This document shows, in pieces, positions 34,472 to 43,292 of a stretch of DNA of 64,000 bases. Under the pieces are notes generated by a model. It did not search any database, was not told where the DNA came from, and saw only the letters and a list, made by a program, of their open reading frames with translations. The stretch is from CAYURP01 sp964447175 (GTDB lineage: Bacteria; Zixibacteria; MSB-5A5; SM23-73-2): NCBI GenBank assembly GCA_964447175.1, contig CAYURP010000002.1:50220-114219 (forward strand), read 5' to 3'. The position numbers and the translations under genes were made by a program. Every line of letters begins with the position of its first letter. Position 1 is the first letter of the stretch.

Positions 34472-35005
34472 GTGGTTGAAGGAAGAGGCGTGTCCCCTAA
34501 TTTGCATAACAAAGACGAAGCGATAATCAGAAAAGCGCTTTTCAAGGATGTTCGAGAGATACATCGCGTTCTTCAGGAGTCCTTTGAGCCTTATCAAGGG
34601 GAATATACGGAGCAAGCATATCAGGCTACCGTTGTTTCACAGAAAGAGATCGAGAAACGGATAAGCGATCCAGAAATTGAAGTGCTGGTAGCTTTCTATG
34701 ATGACCAAATCGTGGGGACGGTAATGATTAATCTACAGGGGGAAGATGATCTTTACGTTCGGTCTATGGCTGTGACACCCAACTCTCAGGGGAAAGGTAT
34801 CGGCAGAGCCATCCTTGAGCAGATTCAAAGCAGGGCAGTTGTAAAAGGCTGCAAAACCATATCTCTGGAGTGTTATGAACCGCTGAAAAGCGCGATAAAG
34901 CTATATGAAAGGTTTGGCTTCAGAAGGACCGGAAGAAAAAGGTATTATCACGGAATTACGATTTTCGAAATGAAAAAGGAAACAAATAAGGGGCAAATTG
35001 AGTAA
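34472..35005 (+). CDS. GNAT-family N-acetyltransferase
   Basis: About 177 residues. The acetyl-CoA motif A is VRSMAVTPNSQGKGIGRAIL, followed by YEPLKSAIKLYERFGFRRTG, the end of the GNAT fold. The substrate is unknown. The frame opens with a GTG at 34472; another GTG at 34490 with GGAAG just before it is an equally plausible start. A radical SAM gene follows after 66 nt. Confidence 0.8.
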   Translation: MVEGRGVSPNLHNKDEAIIRKALFKDVREIHRVLQESFEPYQGEYTEQAYQATVVSQKEIEKRISDPEIEVLVAFYDDQIVGTVMINLQGEDDLYVRSMAVTPNSQGKGIGRAILEQIQSRAVVKGCKTISLECYEPLKSAIKLYERFGFRRTGRKRYYHGITIFEMKKETNKGQIE

Positions 35006-35071
35006 AACTATTGTTGTAGGGGTCTATCCAGCTTAGCATCGTGGGTAAAACAAAGTTTATACTGTGTCGGA

Positions 35072-35869
35072 ATGATGAAAGTCCGTCAACTTTCCGGTAA
35101 GAAAATCCTTAAGCCCTGCAGTTTAGAGTGGTATGAGTATCAAATAGACCCTTATATCGGATGCGAGCACCACTGCCACTACTGCTATACCCTGAACCAA
35201 AACGATACTGAGAAAACAGAAGAGATTATCACCTTTAAGGATATCACCGGTCAGCTTATCGAGGAGCTGGCAAAGCTTAAACCCCAGACCATCTATATGG
35301 GAATGAATACCGATCCCTACCAACCGTGCGATGAAATACTCCAGCAGACGCGTAAAGTTCTGGAGCTTCTGGCATACCGCAAATTCTCAGTATGTATGCT
35401 TACCAAATCGGATCTGATAACCCGGGACATTGATCTGATCAAAAGCATGCCGGGTTCCTCTGCTGGTGTATCTGTTGCTTTTCAGACAGAAAGAGTTCGA
35501 GGTCTTTTCGAGGCATATGCCCCTTCAAACCGGAGAAGAATCCAAGCTCTTAAGAAATTGAAAGAATCCGGGATCGAGACCTATGCCCTGATAACACCGG
35601 TGATGCCCTTTATCACAGATGTGGATGCACTTATCGAAAAGATGTCACCCTATGCTGAGACCATCTGGATCTATGGTTTACATATGGAATCCAAAAAAGA
35701 TAAGAATTGGAAAAACGTTAAAAGCATACTAAAGCAAAACTTCCCTGATCTGCTGGAGAAATACATTGATATAGCCTTTAAAGAGAATCATCCATATTGG
35801 TTGGAACTGCAACAGCAGTTTAAAGATTTGCAAAGAGAAAAGAAACTGAATCTGGAAATAAGAGTGTGA
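35072..35869 (+). CDS. SPL-like radical SAM protein
   Basis: 265 residues. The radical SAM cysteines are C31, C35 and C38 (GCEHHCHYCY), a Cx3Cx2C arrangement. IDPYIGC, GMNTDPYQPCDEI and LTKSDLITRDIDLI match the spore-photoproduct-lyase-like family. True spore photoproduct lyase occurs in endospore formers; here the role is unknown. It ends 10 nt before a class III aminotransferase, and the two look translationally linked, so they may act on one metabolite. Confidence 0.8.
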   Translation: MMKVRQLSGKKILKPCSLEWYEYQIDPYIGCEHHCHYCYTLNQNDTEKTEEIITFKDITGQLIEELAKLKPQTIYMGMNTDPYQPCDEILQQTRKVLELLAYRKFSVCMLTKSDLITRDIDLIKSMPGSSAGVSVAFQTERVRGLFEAYAPSNRRRIQALKKLKESGIETYALITPVMPFITDVDALIEKMSPYAETIWIYGLHMESKKDKNWKNVKSILKQNFPDLLEKYIDIAFKENHPYWLELQQQFKDLQREKKLNLEIRV

Positions 35870-35879
35870 GGAAAAAGCT

Positions 35880-37052
35880 ATGGATCATATCTTAAGATGC
35901 CACGATTTGATCAAAGATGACATACAAAGAGGAGCAAACTACTATCTTTTTGATAAAGATAACAAAAGATATGTGGATTTCGAGGCCGGGATATGGTGCA
36001 CGGTGGCAGGTCATTGTAATCCGAGAATAAATGAGAAGATAATCCAGCAGATAAATAAGGTTATGCACTTAGGACCAAGATACACAACCCATTTAGCCGA
36101 GGAGGCTGCCAGGAATCTGTTGGATACTCTCTCTGAAAGGGATGGAAAATGTGTTTTCTTAAGCTCAGGAAGCGAGGCAGTGGAATTGGGGATAAATGCA
36201 GCCAGGTTCATCACTGGAAAAAAGTCATTGTTAAGCTTATCCCAATCCTATCTGGGAGCTTATGGTTTTGCAGGGATGAAAACCAAAGATAACTGGATGA
36301 AAATTGACTTTGATGTCTGTTTGCAATGTGAAGAAAAAGATTGCTTTCTGGATTGTGAATTTCTGAAGGACATAGATTGGAAGAATATAGCAGCATTTGT
36401 GTTTGAGCCCGGATGCTCAAAGGGAATGGTCAAGTTCCCACCTGAAAAGCTGATTAAGTTCATCTTTGAGGAGGTTAAAAGGTTTAACGGTTTAATGGTT
36501 GTGGATGAGGTGACCACCGGTCTGGGACGAACAGGAAAATGGTATGGTTTCAATCATTATGGGATAAAACCGGATATAGTAGCCATTGGAAAAGGATTGG
36601 GCAATGGCTATCCGGTTAGCGCGGTAGCGATACGAAAAGAAATCGCAGAAAAGCTGGAGCAAAAGAAATTCTACTATGTTCAATCTCACCAGAACGATCC
36701 TTTGGGCTGTGTGGTGGCAAATGAGGTAATAAAAATAATAAGAGATCATGATCTGGTCAACCGAAGCCAGAAATTAGGTCAGAAGTTAATTAATAGCTTA
36801 AATGAGCTCAAAAAAAGGTTTTCATCGATTAAAGAGTTGAGGGGCAGGGGATTGATGGTGGCTATAGAGTTTGAAGAATCTATCTTAAACGTTGAACATA
36901 TAACTAAAGAAATGTTAAAAAGAGGATTCATAATTGGATACAATCCTGACGTAAATCTAATAAGATTTCTGCCACCTTTGACCATCGAGGAAAAAGAAAT
37001 TAATTCAATGGTGGAGAATCTAAGAGTTGTCTTGGAGATGCAAATTAATTAG
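35880..37052 (+). CDS. Class III PLP-dependent aminotransferase with Cys-rich insertion
   Basis: 390 residues. The PLP lysine is K238 in GKGLGNGYPVSAVAI, and VVDEVTTGLGRTGKWYG precedes it. SSGSEAVELGINAAR binds the cofactor phosphate. Residues 147-159 (CLQCEEKDCFLDC) hold four cysteines in CxxC-x4-CxxxC form, absent from ordinary class III aminotransferases and able to bind a metal or cluster. The substrate is unknown. GTGAGGAAA precedes the ATG. The upstream SPL-like radical SAM gene is 10 nt away. Confidence 0.85.
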   Translation: MDHILRCHDLIKDDIQRGANYYLFDKDNKRYVDFEAGIWCTVAGHCNPRINEKIIQQINKVMHLGPRYTTHLAEEAARNLLDTLSERDGKCVFLSSGSEAVELGINAARFITGKKSLLSLSQSYLGAYGFAGMKTKDNWMKIDFDVCLQCEEKDCFLDCEFLKDIDWKNIAAFVFEPGCSKGMVKFPPEKLIKFIFEEVKRFNGLMVVDEVTTGLGRTGKWYGFNHYGIKPDIVAIGKGLGNGYPVSAVAIRKEIAEKLEQKKFYYVQSHQNDPLGCVVANEVIKIIRDHDLVNRSQKLGQKLINSLNELKKRFSSIKELRGRGLMVAIEFEESILNVEHITKEMLKRGFIIGYNPDVNLIRFLPPLTIEEKEINSMVENLRVVLEMQIN

Positions 37053-37073
37053 ATTGTCTCAATAATAAGAAAA

Positions 37074-37101
37074 CCAGAACCTAACTTAAGTTAGGTTCTG
37101 G
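37074..37101. repeat. 28-bp perfect palindrome, copy 1
   Basis: CCAGAACCTAACTT followed immediately by its reverse complement. An almost identical copy occurs at 45690-45719. This copy lies 21 nt beyond the aminotransferase stop. No T-run follows, so it is not a standard terminator. Confidence 0.85.
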
Positions 37102-37142
37102 CTAAACGTTAACTTTAAACCAAAATCAGAAAGGAGTTAGTC

Positions 37143-37508
37143 ATGCCGAGAGTGACTCATTTTGAGTTCAATGCGTATGAGCCGGAGCGGGCTGCAAAAT
37201 TTTATCAGAATGTGTTTGGCTGGAAAATCCGCAAATGGGAAGGTCCTATAGATTACTGGTTAGTTATGACAGGTGAAAAGGATAAACCGGGTATCGATGG
37301 CGGGATTATGAAGCGGATGGATCATGAGACCACTATTGTTAACATCGATGTATCTGACGTGGATGAGTTCGTTAAAAAGATTGAGGAGGCAGGCGGCAAG
37401 GTAGTAAAGCCAAAAGATGTCATTCCTGGAGTGGGTTATTTTGCCTACTGTGCTGATACCGAAGGAAATCTTTTCGGGATAATGCAGGAAGACCGTAACG
37501 CCAAATAA
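37143..37508 (+). CDS. VOC-family (glyoxalase-like) protein
   Basis: 121 residues with the vicinal-oxygen-chelate fold. VTHFEFNAYEPERAAKFYQNVFGW opens the first half, and VPGVG-like text (VIPGVGYFAYCADTEGNLFGIMQ) closes the second. The metal-ligand positions include the first His and the last Glu of GNLFGIMQ, as in glyoxalase/bleomycin-resistance-type proteins. The substrate is unknown. AAAGGAG is well placed. It is separated from the previous gene by the palindrome. Confidence 0.85.
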   Translation: MPRVTHFEFNAYEPERAAKFYQNVFGWKIRKWEGPIDYWLVMTGEKDKPGIDGGIMKRMDHETTIVNIDVSDVDEFVKKIEEAGGKVVKPKDVIPGVGYFAYCADTEGNLFGIMQEDRNAK

Positions 37509-37577
37509 GTTCCGATAAAACTTATTGATGTTCATCGTTGTTCGTTATGATATATTTAAATAAGGAAATGTACAATA

Positions 37578-38855
37578 ATGAAACAATTGATCTATCTGTT
37601 TGTACTAGTCATATTACTGAGTTTGGATTTTGCATCAGCTGATATAATAACCCCCTTCTCTCAAAATAACTCATTGGATGTCATGGGGGATGAGATATTG
37701 GTTGCTACCCATTTCAGTTCCCCCCATATGATAAACAAGGGTTATATATTCAGATTTAATCCCGATACTGACAGTTGGAGACTCCTTTTTACCCCAATAC
37801 CTATACTTTCCATAAGTCATAGTGATTCTGTCCTATGGATAGGTACTTATGGAAAAGGGATATTTAGTTATAAGAGTGGAAAATGGGAACAATTTTCAGT
37901 GCAGAGCACAGGACAGGGCAAAGATGGACAAAAGGATGGATTGATTAGCAACTATGTTAATACTGTACTTGCTGATAAACGAAAAGTATACTGTGCAACT
38001 TTTGGTGGTTTATCAATTTATGATCCGGTGCTAAACAAATGGCATTCTTTTGACCCAGAGAATTCGGCATTACCCACACCATACATCTTCAACCTTGATA
38101 AAAAAAATGGAAAACTCTGGCTGGTGAATTCTAATTATTGGTATGTTTATTATGAAGCTGCCGAAGCAGGTAACGAAAAAGGTAGTCTTATTAGTTACGA
38201 TGTCTCAGGTAATAATTGGAGATCATTCACAGGGACAAGGAAAAAGTTGACTTCTGACACAACATTTGTCGAGCTCAAGGGCGATATTCCATCCCCAAAT
38301 AGTAATTTCGGAAACGTAGCTCTTGATGATTCTGAAAATGTATGGTTTTCATTCGGTGGAGGAGTGGGAGTTTTGAGAAAACAACTCTGGCAAATCTATA
38401 ACAAGTCGACCTGTGGTATTGATTTTAGATGGGTTAGTGACATTGCAATCGGCAATACAGATGTCTGGGTAGCTTGTGAAAAGGGATTACTGCAATATAA
38501 TAAAACAGATGACACTTGGATAGTTCATGAAAAAGGAAGCGACAAGATTCCGGGCACGGTACTAACTTCAATCTATGTTTCAAACAACTCTGTCTGGATT
38601 AAAAGTTACGATCCTGATTATTGGGCAAAACAGGGATTATTTCAGGATCCCTCTCGTAAGGATACACATGAGGTAAGAGGAGTAAATCATAGATTGAATA
38701 TTGACGGCAATATAGTCGATATTAAATGCTTGAACCAAGAGGATTGGCAAAAAGCATATCATCTAAGGTATATGGAATTCCTGACTCTCTATAAGGATAA
38801 TAAATGGCAATCTTGGGAATTAACCACAAAGTTGATAGATGAGCTAACAAAATAA
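37578..38855 (+). CDS. Secreted beta-propeller protein (two-component-regulator propeller type)
   Basis: 425 residues. A signal peptide (LIYLFVLVILLSLDFASA) is followed by repeated blades of the Reg_prop type: VLWIGTYGKGIFSYKSGKW, VYCATFGGLSIYDPVLNKW, VWFSFGGGVGVLRKQLW and VWVACEKGLLQYNKTDDTW. In FCB bacteria such propellers usually form the periplasmic sensor of hybrid histidine kinases; here no kinase part follows. It is thus an orphan propeller, perhaps binding polysaccharide or used in the envelope. Only about two residues per blade are well conserved. Confidence 0.78.
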   Translation: MKQLIYLFVLVILLSLDFASADIITPFSQNNSLDVMGDEILVATHFSSPHMINKGYIFRFNPDTDSWRLLFTPIPILSISHSDSVLWIGTYGKGIFSYKSGKWEQFSVQSTGQGKDGQKDGLISNYVNTVLADKRKVYCATFGGLSIYDPVLNKWHSFDPENSALPTPYIFNLDKKNGKLWLVNSNYWYVYYEAAEAGNEKGSLISYDVSGNNWRSFTGTRKKLTSDTTFVELKGDIPSPNSNFGNVALDDSENVWFSFGGGVGVLRKQLWQIYNKSTCGIDFRWVSDIAIGNTDVWVACEKGLLQYNKTDDTWIVHEKGSDKIPGTVLTSIYVSNNSVWIKSYDPDYWAKQGLFQDPSRKDTHEVRGVNHRLNIDGNIVDIKCLNQEDWQKAYHLRYMEFLTLYKDNKWQSWELTTKLIDELTK

Positions 38856-38878
38856 TGATCCAAGGTTAATTTTAAGTG

Positions 38879-40057
38879 ATGGAAAGAAGACATAAAGTCA
38901 AAGACAGTATATCCTCCAAGTTGAAGTCTCTTGAGCCCTATATATTCCACCAGATAGCTCAGGCTAAAAAGGAAGCATTGTCCTCTGGAGTGGATTTGAT
39001 TGATCTGGGCGCAGGAAACCCGGATCTGATTCCGACTGAAAAACTCATTGAAAGTTTAAGAGAGGAAGCTTTAAATCCCGAAAACCACAGGCATCCAGTA
39101 TATGAGGGTATTCCCGAACTGAAAGCTAAAATAGCAGAGTGGTTCTTTCAGCGGTTTAAGGTGAAGCTTGACCCGGAATATGAGATTTTGATTCTGGGAG
39201 GAGCAAAGGAAGGACTCTCCCTGGCGCCTTTGGCATTCTTGAATCCTGACGATTATGCATTAGTTCCTGATCCAGCCTATCCGGTTTACAAAAGATCTGT
39301 AATATTAGCCGGGGGAAAAGTTGAAACCTTTCCCCTTGTGAAAGAGAATAACTGGCTGCCTGATCTGAAAAAGATCAAACCGAAAAGCAAAACCAAAATG
39401 ATCTTTTTAAACTACCCTAATAATCCAACCGGAGCTATTGCCCCCCTGGATTTTTTCAAAAAATTAGTTGATTTTGCTCATTCCAATGATATCATTATCT
39501 GTCAGGATATGGCTTACTCTGAGATTACCTATGATGGATTGAAATCACACAGTCTTATGGAAATAGATAATGCTAAAGAGACAAGCCTGGAATTTTACTC
39601 TTTTTCAAAAACCTATTCTTTGACTGGATGGAGATTGGGTTTTGTGGCAGGGAACAAAGAACTAATAAATGCTTTAACTCAAGTTAAAGTCACCTATTCC
39701 TCCGGTGTTTTTCATCCTGTTCAAAGGGCGGGGATCACTGCGCTTGAATTATCTCAAGAAGACCTTTCTGATCTTATCAAGACCTATCAGGAGCGCAGAG
39801 ACATTCTGGTCAAGGGGCTAAAAAAATTGGGCTGGGATGCTGAGTTTCCCAAGGGTGCTATCTTTGTCTGGGCTAAAATGCCTAAACCTTCTGATTCTTT
39901 GCCCCTTTGCCTGGGTTTGATTAAAAAGAATGGCGTTATAGCCACGCCGGGCACAGGTTTAGGCAAGCAAGGTGAAAATTACTTGCGGTTTTCTTTGACT
40001 TCTTCTGTGGATAGAATAGAGGAAGCTTTAAGGAGAATAAAGGGGATAAAATTTTGA
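38879..40057 (+). CDS. Class I/II aminotransferase, LL-diaminopimelate aminotransferase-like
   Basis: 392 residues, fold type I PLP enzyme. The Schiff-base lysine lies in SFSKTYSLTGWRLGF. FLNYPNNPTGAIAP and DMAYSEITYDG are family motifs. The sequence resembles DapL/alanine-type aminotransferases of this lineage, but the exact substrate is unproven. A GTG precedes the ATG by one codon. murQ starts 15 nt after it, so a peptidoglycan-related role is compatible but not shown. Confidence 0.82.
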   Translation: MERRHKVKDSISSKLKSLEPYIFHQIAQAKKEALSSGVDLIDLGAGNPDLIPTEKLIESLREEALNPENHRHPVYEGIPELKAKIAEWFFQRFKVKLDPEYEILILGGAKEGLSLAPLAFLNPDDYALVPDPAYPVYKRSVILAGGKVETFPLVKENNWLPDLKKIKPKSKTKMIFLNYPNNPTGAIAPLDFFKKLVDFAHSNDIIICQDMAYSEITYDGLKSHSLMEIDNAKETSLEFYSFSKTYSLTGWRLGFVAGNKELINALTQVKVTYSSGVFHPVQRAGITALELSQEDLSDLIKTYQERRDILVKGLKKLGWDAEFPKGAIFVWAKMPKPSDSLPLCLGLIKKNGVIATPGTGLGKQGENYLRFSLTSSVDRIEEALRRIKGIKF

Positions 40058-40072
40058 GGATGGAGTGTCGGC

Positions 40073-41029
40073 TTGGCTAAAGTTGTTTTTGAACAGATAA
40101 AGGATCTGGTAACCGAACAAAGGAATCCCAAAACTATAGATATCGATTCTGGGTCCACCCTAAAGATTCTGAAACTGATCAATCAGGAGGATAAAAAAGT
40201 CCCTTCTGGAGTGGAGAGGGAGCTGACTCAGATAGCCAAAGCTGTGGATTTGATAGTGGATTCACTAAAAAACGGAGGACGGCTTTTCTATATTGGTGCC
40301 GGAACCAGCGGAAGGTTAGGGGTTCTGGATGCTGCTGAGTGTCCCCCGACTTTTGGAACAGACCCGGAGATGATCCAGGGTGTGATTGCCGGAGGGAAAG
40401 GGACTCTAATCCGATCCAAGGAAGGGGTGGAGGATAACTATCGGGCCGGAGCCATAGATCTTAAAAAAAGAGGAGTCGGAGCTAAGGACGTGGTGGTGGG
40501 AATTGCTGCCTCCCGAAGAACCCCGTATGTTTTGGGGGGATTGGAATATGCAAAAAAAATCAAAGCCAGGACCATTTTCATCTTCTGTAATCCCACCTCC
40601 GAGCTGGCCATAACTCCGGATGTGGTGATCTCGCCTGTTTTAGGACCTGAAGTCATAGCCGGGTCAACCAGGATGAAAGCCGGAACAGCTCAAAAGCTCA
40701 TCTTGAATATGCTCACCACTACTGCCATGATAAAGCTGGGCAAGGTATATCAAAATCTCATGGTGGATTTAAAAGCCACATCCAAAAAGCTGGAAGAGAG
40801 AGCCAAAAGGATTATCATGCTGGTTACCGGGATAGATTATGAGCAAGCAGAGGAATACTTAGAGGAGGCTAACTATCAGGTTAAAACAGCCCTGGTAATG
40901 ATATTGGGGAAAGTGGGTAAAAACAAAGCTAAAAGGAATTTGAAAGATGCCGATGGTCTGGTTAGAGGGGCATTGGGTCTTCTTTCGAAAGGATCATTAT
41001 GTGCGAAGAAAAAGAATCAAGACCAATAA
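40073..41029 (+). CDS. murQ: N-acetylmuramic acid 6-phosphate etherase MurQ
   Basis: 318 residues, near the usual 300. SIS-fold enzyme that cleaves the lactyl ether of MurNAc-6-P to GlcNAc-6-P during peptidoglycan recycling. GAGTSGRLGVLDAAECPPTFG lies at about 79-99 and TRMKAGTAQKLILNML at about 203. The start is TTG with GGAG 7 nt upstream, chosen because no ATG is available before the conserved region. The last 31 nt overlap the following gene. No MurP transporter is in the window. Confidence 0.93.
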   Translation: MAKVVFEQIKDLVTEQRNPKTIDIDSGSTLKILKLINQEDKKVPSGVERELTQIAKAVDLIVDSLKNGGRLFYIGAGTSGRLGVLDAAECPPTFGTDPEMIQGVIAGGKGTLIRSKEGVEDNYRAGAIDLKKRGVGAKDVVVGIAASRRTPYVLGGLEYAKKIKARTIFIFCNPTSELAITPDVVISPVLGPEVIAGSTRMKAGTAQKLILNMLTTTAMIKLGKVYQNLMVDLKATSKKLEERAKRIIMLVTGIDYEQAEEYLEEANYQVKTALVMILGKVGKNKAKRNLKDADGLVRGALGLLSKGSLCAKKKNQDQ

Positions 41030-41250
41030 AATATATTCCCTTCAGGTCTTTTCCCAGTCGACTTTATGCTGAGATGCTTCAAAAAGCCCTGGAAAAGGAA
41101 GGGATACCTTCCTTGATAAAGTCCGACGACATAGGAATAATGCTGGGAAGCTATTCTACCATCTCACCGGTGGAGGTAATGGTCTGGGTTCCGGAGGAGG
41201 ATTTTAAAAGATGTCAAGAGATCGCCGATGAGATGTTAGACCACATTTAA
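40999..41250 (+). CDS. DUF2007-like putative signal-transducing protein
   Basis: 83 residues. The layout (IPFRSFPSRLYAEMLQKALEKEGIPSLIKSDD-like N-terminal part, then VEVMVWVPEEDFKRCQEIADEML) resembles DUF2007, a small alpha/beta domain similar to the P-II fold. The function is unknown. The ATG with AAAGGA upstream overlaps the 3' end of murQ by 31 nt, so the genes are coupled. Confidence 0.7.
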   Translation: MCEEKESRPIKYIPFRSFPSRLYAEMLQKALEKEGIPSLIKSDDIGIMLGSYSTISPVEVMVWVPEEDFKRCQEIADEMLDHI

Positions 41251-41342
41251 ACGCTTTTGCAGAAAGACAGCAATCCATTTTAATGTTTACCTGGTATTGC
41301 GGACGTCAGATTTTTTAGTTTCTCCATTCATCCAGCAACAAA

Positions 41343-41379
41343 TGCCCAATCGTCAAGATGCATACGCATAAATTGGGCA
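41343..41379. repeat. TGCCCAAT/ATTGGGCA hairpin ending in ACTAC
   Basis: TGCCCAAT (41343-41350) pairs with ATTGGGCA (41372-41379), with an inner ATGC/GCAT pairing, and AACTAC follows. The right flank matches the element at 45619-45671 (GGGGCAACTAC), placing it in the GTAG-framed family. The other bases of the 300-nt gap before the HEAT gene hold nothing recognisable. Confidence 0.5.
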
Positions 41380-41552
41380 ACTACCGATAGTCATTTTTCC
41401 TCTCAGATTACTTACCCCCGGGGTGAAATCAAGTTTAACTTCTAAGTGAAAATATCCATTTTTTGGTTTTTCCTACACCATCCTGGGAATATTGAGTTTT
41501 TGAATATTTCTGTCGATAAAATAACGATGAGGTAAAAAGTTTAGGGGATAAT

Positions 41553-43292
41553 ATGAATCTGGAAAAAGATCCGTTAGCCTCTAATGGGACTGAAGTTCTT
41601 AATGTCAAGAAGTTAGTGGATTTATTTGTTAAGACCCTTAAAAATATAATGATATATCCTGAGGATAATCCCATACCTCAGGAACAAAAACGAAGACTTT
41701 TTGAGAAACTCACCCAGCACTTAGATGATTACAACGAACTCCGATTAGAGGTAAGAAACCTGCAGCTTTACTGTAAAGGTGAGCTTATCCATCAGGATCA
41801 CAAGGAAAACGAGGGATTGGTTTATTCCCTGCACCGGGATGGAATAAGCGAGATCAGCCTTAAGAAGGATCTGACCCCACAAGAGCTTTCTGGTCTTTTG
41901 GAGGTTTTTCGAACTGGAATAAGTTCCACCTCCCTGGAGGATGATCTGGTCACCATGCTCTGGGAGAGTGATTTTGATCATATCAGCTACAAAGTTATTG
42001 AGGAATTCTTAGGCCAGGAGACTGAAGCCTCAATGCTGGACTATGCCTTCTCGGACTTTGATAAGATGGAGAATCGTTTAGGGATTTTCTACTCGGAGAT
42101 AGATTTAACCGGAGGAGAGAAAAGCGAAAGGGAAGAGCAGGAAAGAATAAGAATTCAAAACACTTTCCAGAATATAAAAAACTTTGTAAAGGATGAAGTC
42201 ATAAAAATAGAAAAGCTCCTGAAAAAGGACGAAAGCTACGATGGGATTGAGGAGGTTTTATCGGTTTTTGAGGAGATTTTCACGGAGGAGAAGGATCTCC
42301 CTGGATTCAATGAAAGTGTGAAAGTAATGGAGAGGACCATGGATCAGTTATTGGAAAAAGGGAATTTCAGGTCGTCTTATAAGACCATTCAGTTAATAGA
42401 GGAGTTAAGGCAAACCTATAAGAATAAGTCTCCCCAGAGGTCCTCACGTCTGGATGAGTATGTAAACCGGGCTGGAGATAGCGAGAGAATTAAACTTGTG
42501 AGCTTGGCTTTGAACAGAAAGGAGAAACCGGACCTGGAATGGGCTAAAGCTTACCTTGACTCTTTAAGGTGGAACTCCATCTTTAATATCCTTAACATGC
42601 TGGGGGAATTGAATACTTACCCGGCAAGAAGAATGGTTTGCGAAGTGTTAGCCGATCTGGGGAAGGAGCATTTTGAAATGGTGGCTCGGGGAGTTACCGA
42701 TCATCGCTGGTATGTCGTTAGAAACGTGGTTGGGATACTGGGCAGAATAGGCAATCCTAAAGCCCTCACCTATTTAAAAGATACCATCAAGCACGATGAA
42801 TTACAGGTTAGACGGGAGACCATCAGAACCCTGGAGTTATTAGGCGGTTCAGAAGCAACCCAGATTCTGCTTTTGGCTCTGGATGATTCTTCCCCCAGGA
42901 TCAGAATCAGAGCCATCAATCTCTTAGGCAAGATCGGAGATGAAAAGGTCTTAGAGCCGTTACTGAAGATAGTGAAAGACAAGGAGTTCAAAAACAAATC
43001 TGAGGAGGAAAAAAAGGCTTATCTATTTGCGCTGGCTGAAATCGGGGGGGATCAGGTTGTCCCGGATTTAAAGAAAATTGCCCGGAAAGGGAGCTGGCTT
43101 GCAGGAGAAAGGGATCTGGAAACAAAGGTTTTAGCGATTAAGTCATTAGGCTTGATTAACACCCTGGAGTCTCATAACACTCTTGAGGAGTTGAGTCGTA
43201 AAGGTAAAAAACAGCTCCGGGCAATCAGCAAAAAAACTTTAGAGAGGCTGAATCGCCAACTTACAAAGGATGAAAAGATTTATGAAAGCTGA
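41553..43292 (+). CDS. HEAT-repeat protein with N-terminal module shared with its HD-GYP neighbour
   Basis: 579 residues. The N-terminal about 150 residues (LVDLFVKTLKNIMIYPEDN, then LRLEVRNLQLYCKGEL and ISEISLKKDLTPQELSGLLE) align with the same region of the next protein. A coiled-coil-like linker (about 190-310) leads to about six HEAT repeats (WYVVRNVVGILGRIGNPKAL, VRRETIRTLELLGGSEATQI, IRIRAINLLGKIGDEKVLEP). It is cytoplasmic. The HEAT part suggests a protein-binding scaffold. It overlaps the HD-GYP gene by 23 nt, so the two proteins probably work together. Confidence 0.78.
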   Translation: MNLEKDPLASNGTEVLNVKKLVDLFVKTLKNIMIYPEDNPIPQEQKRRLFEKLTQHLDDYNELRLEVRNLQLYCKGELIHQDHKENEGLVYSLHRDGISEISLKKDLTPQELSGLLEVFRTGISSTSLEDDLVTMLWESDFDHISYKVIEEFLGQETEASMLDYAFSDFDKMENRLGIFYSEIDLTGGEKSEREEQERIRIQNTFQNIKNFVKDEVIKIEKLLKKDESYDGIEEVLSVFEEIFTEEKDLPGFNESVKVMERTMDQLLEKGNFRSSYKTIQLIEELRQTYKNKSPQRSSRLDEYVNRAGDSERIKLVSLALNRKEKPDLEWAKAYLDSLRWNSIFNILNMLGELNTYPARRMVCEVLADLGKEHFEMVARGVTDHRWYVVRNVVGILGRIGNPKALTYLKDTIKHDELQVRRETIRTLELLGGSEATQILLLALDDSSPRIRIRAINLLGKIGDEKVLEPLLKIVKDKEFKNKSEEEKKAYLFALAEIGGDQVVPDLKKIARKGSWLAGERDLETKVLAIKSLGLINTLESHNTLEELSRKGKKQLRAISKKTLERLNRQLTKDEKIYES

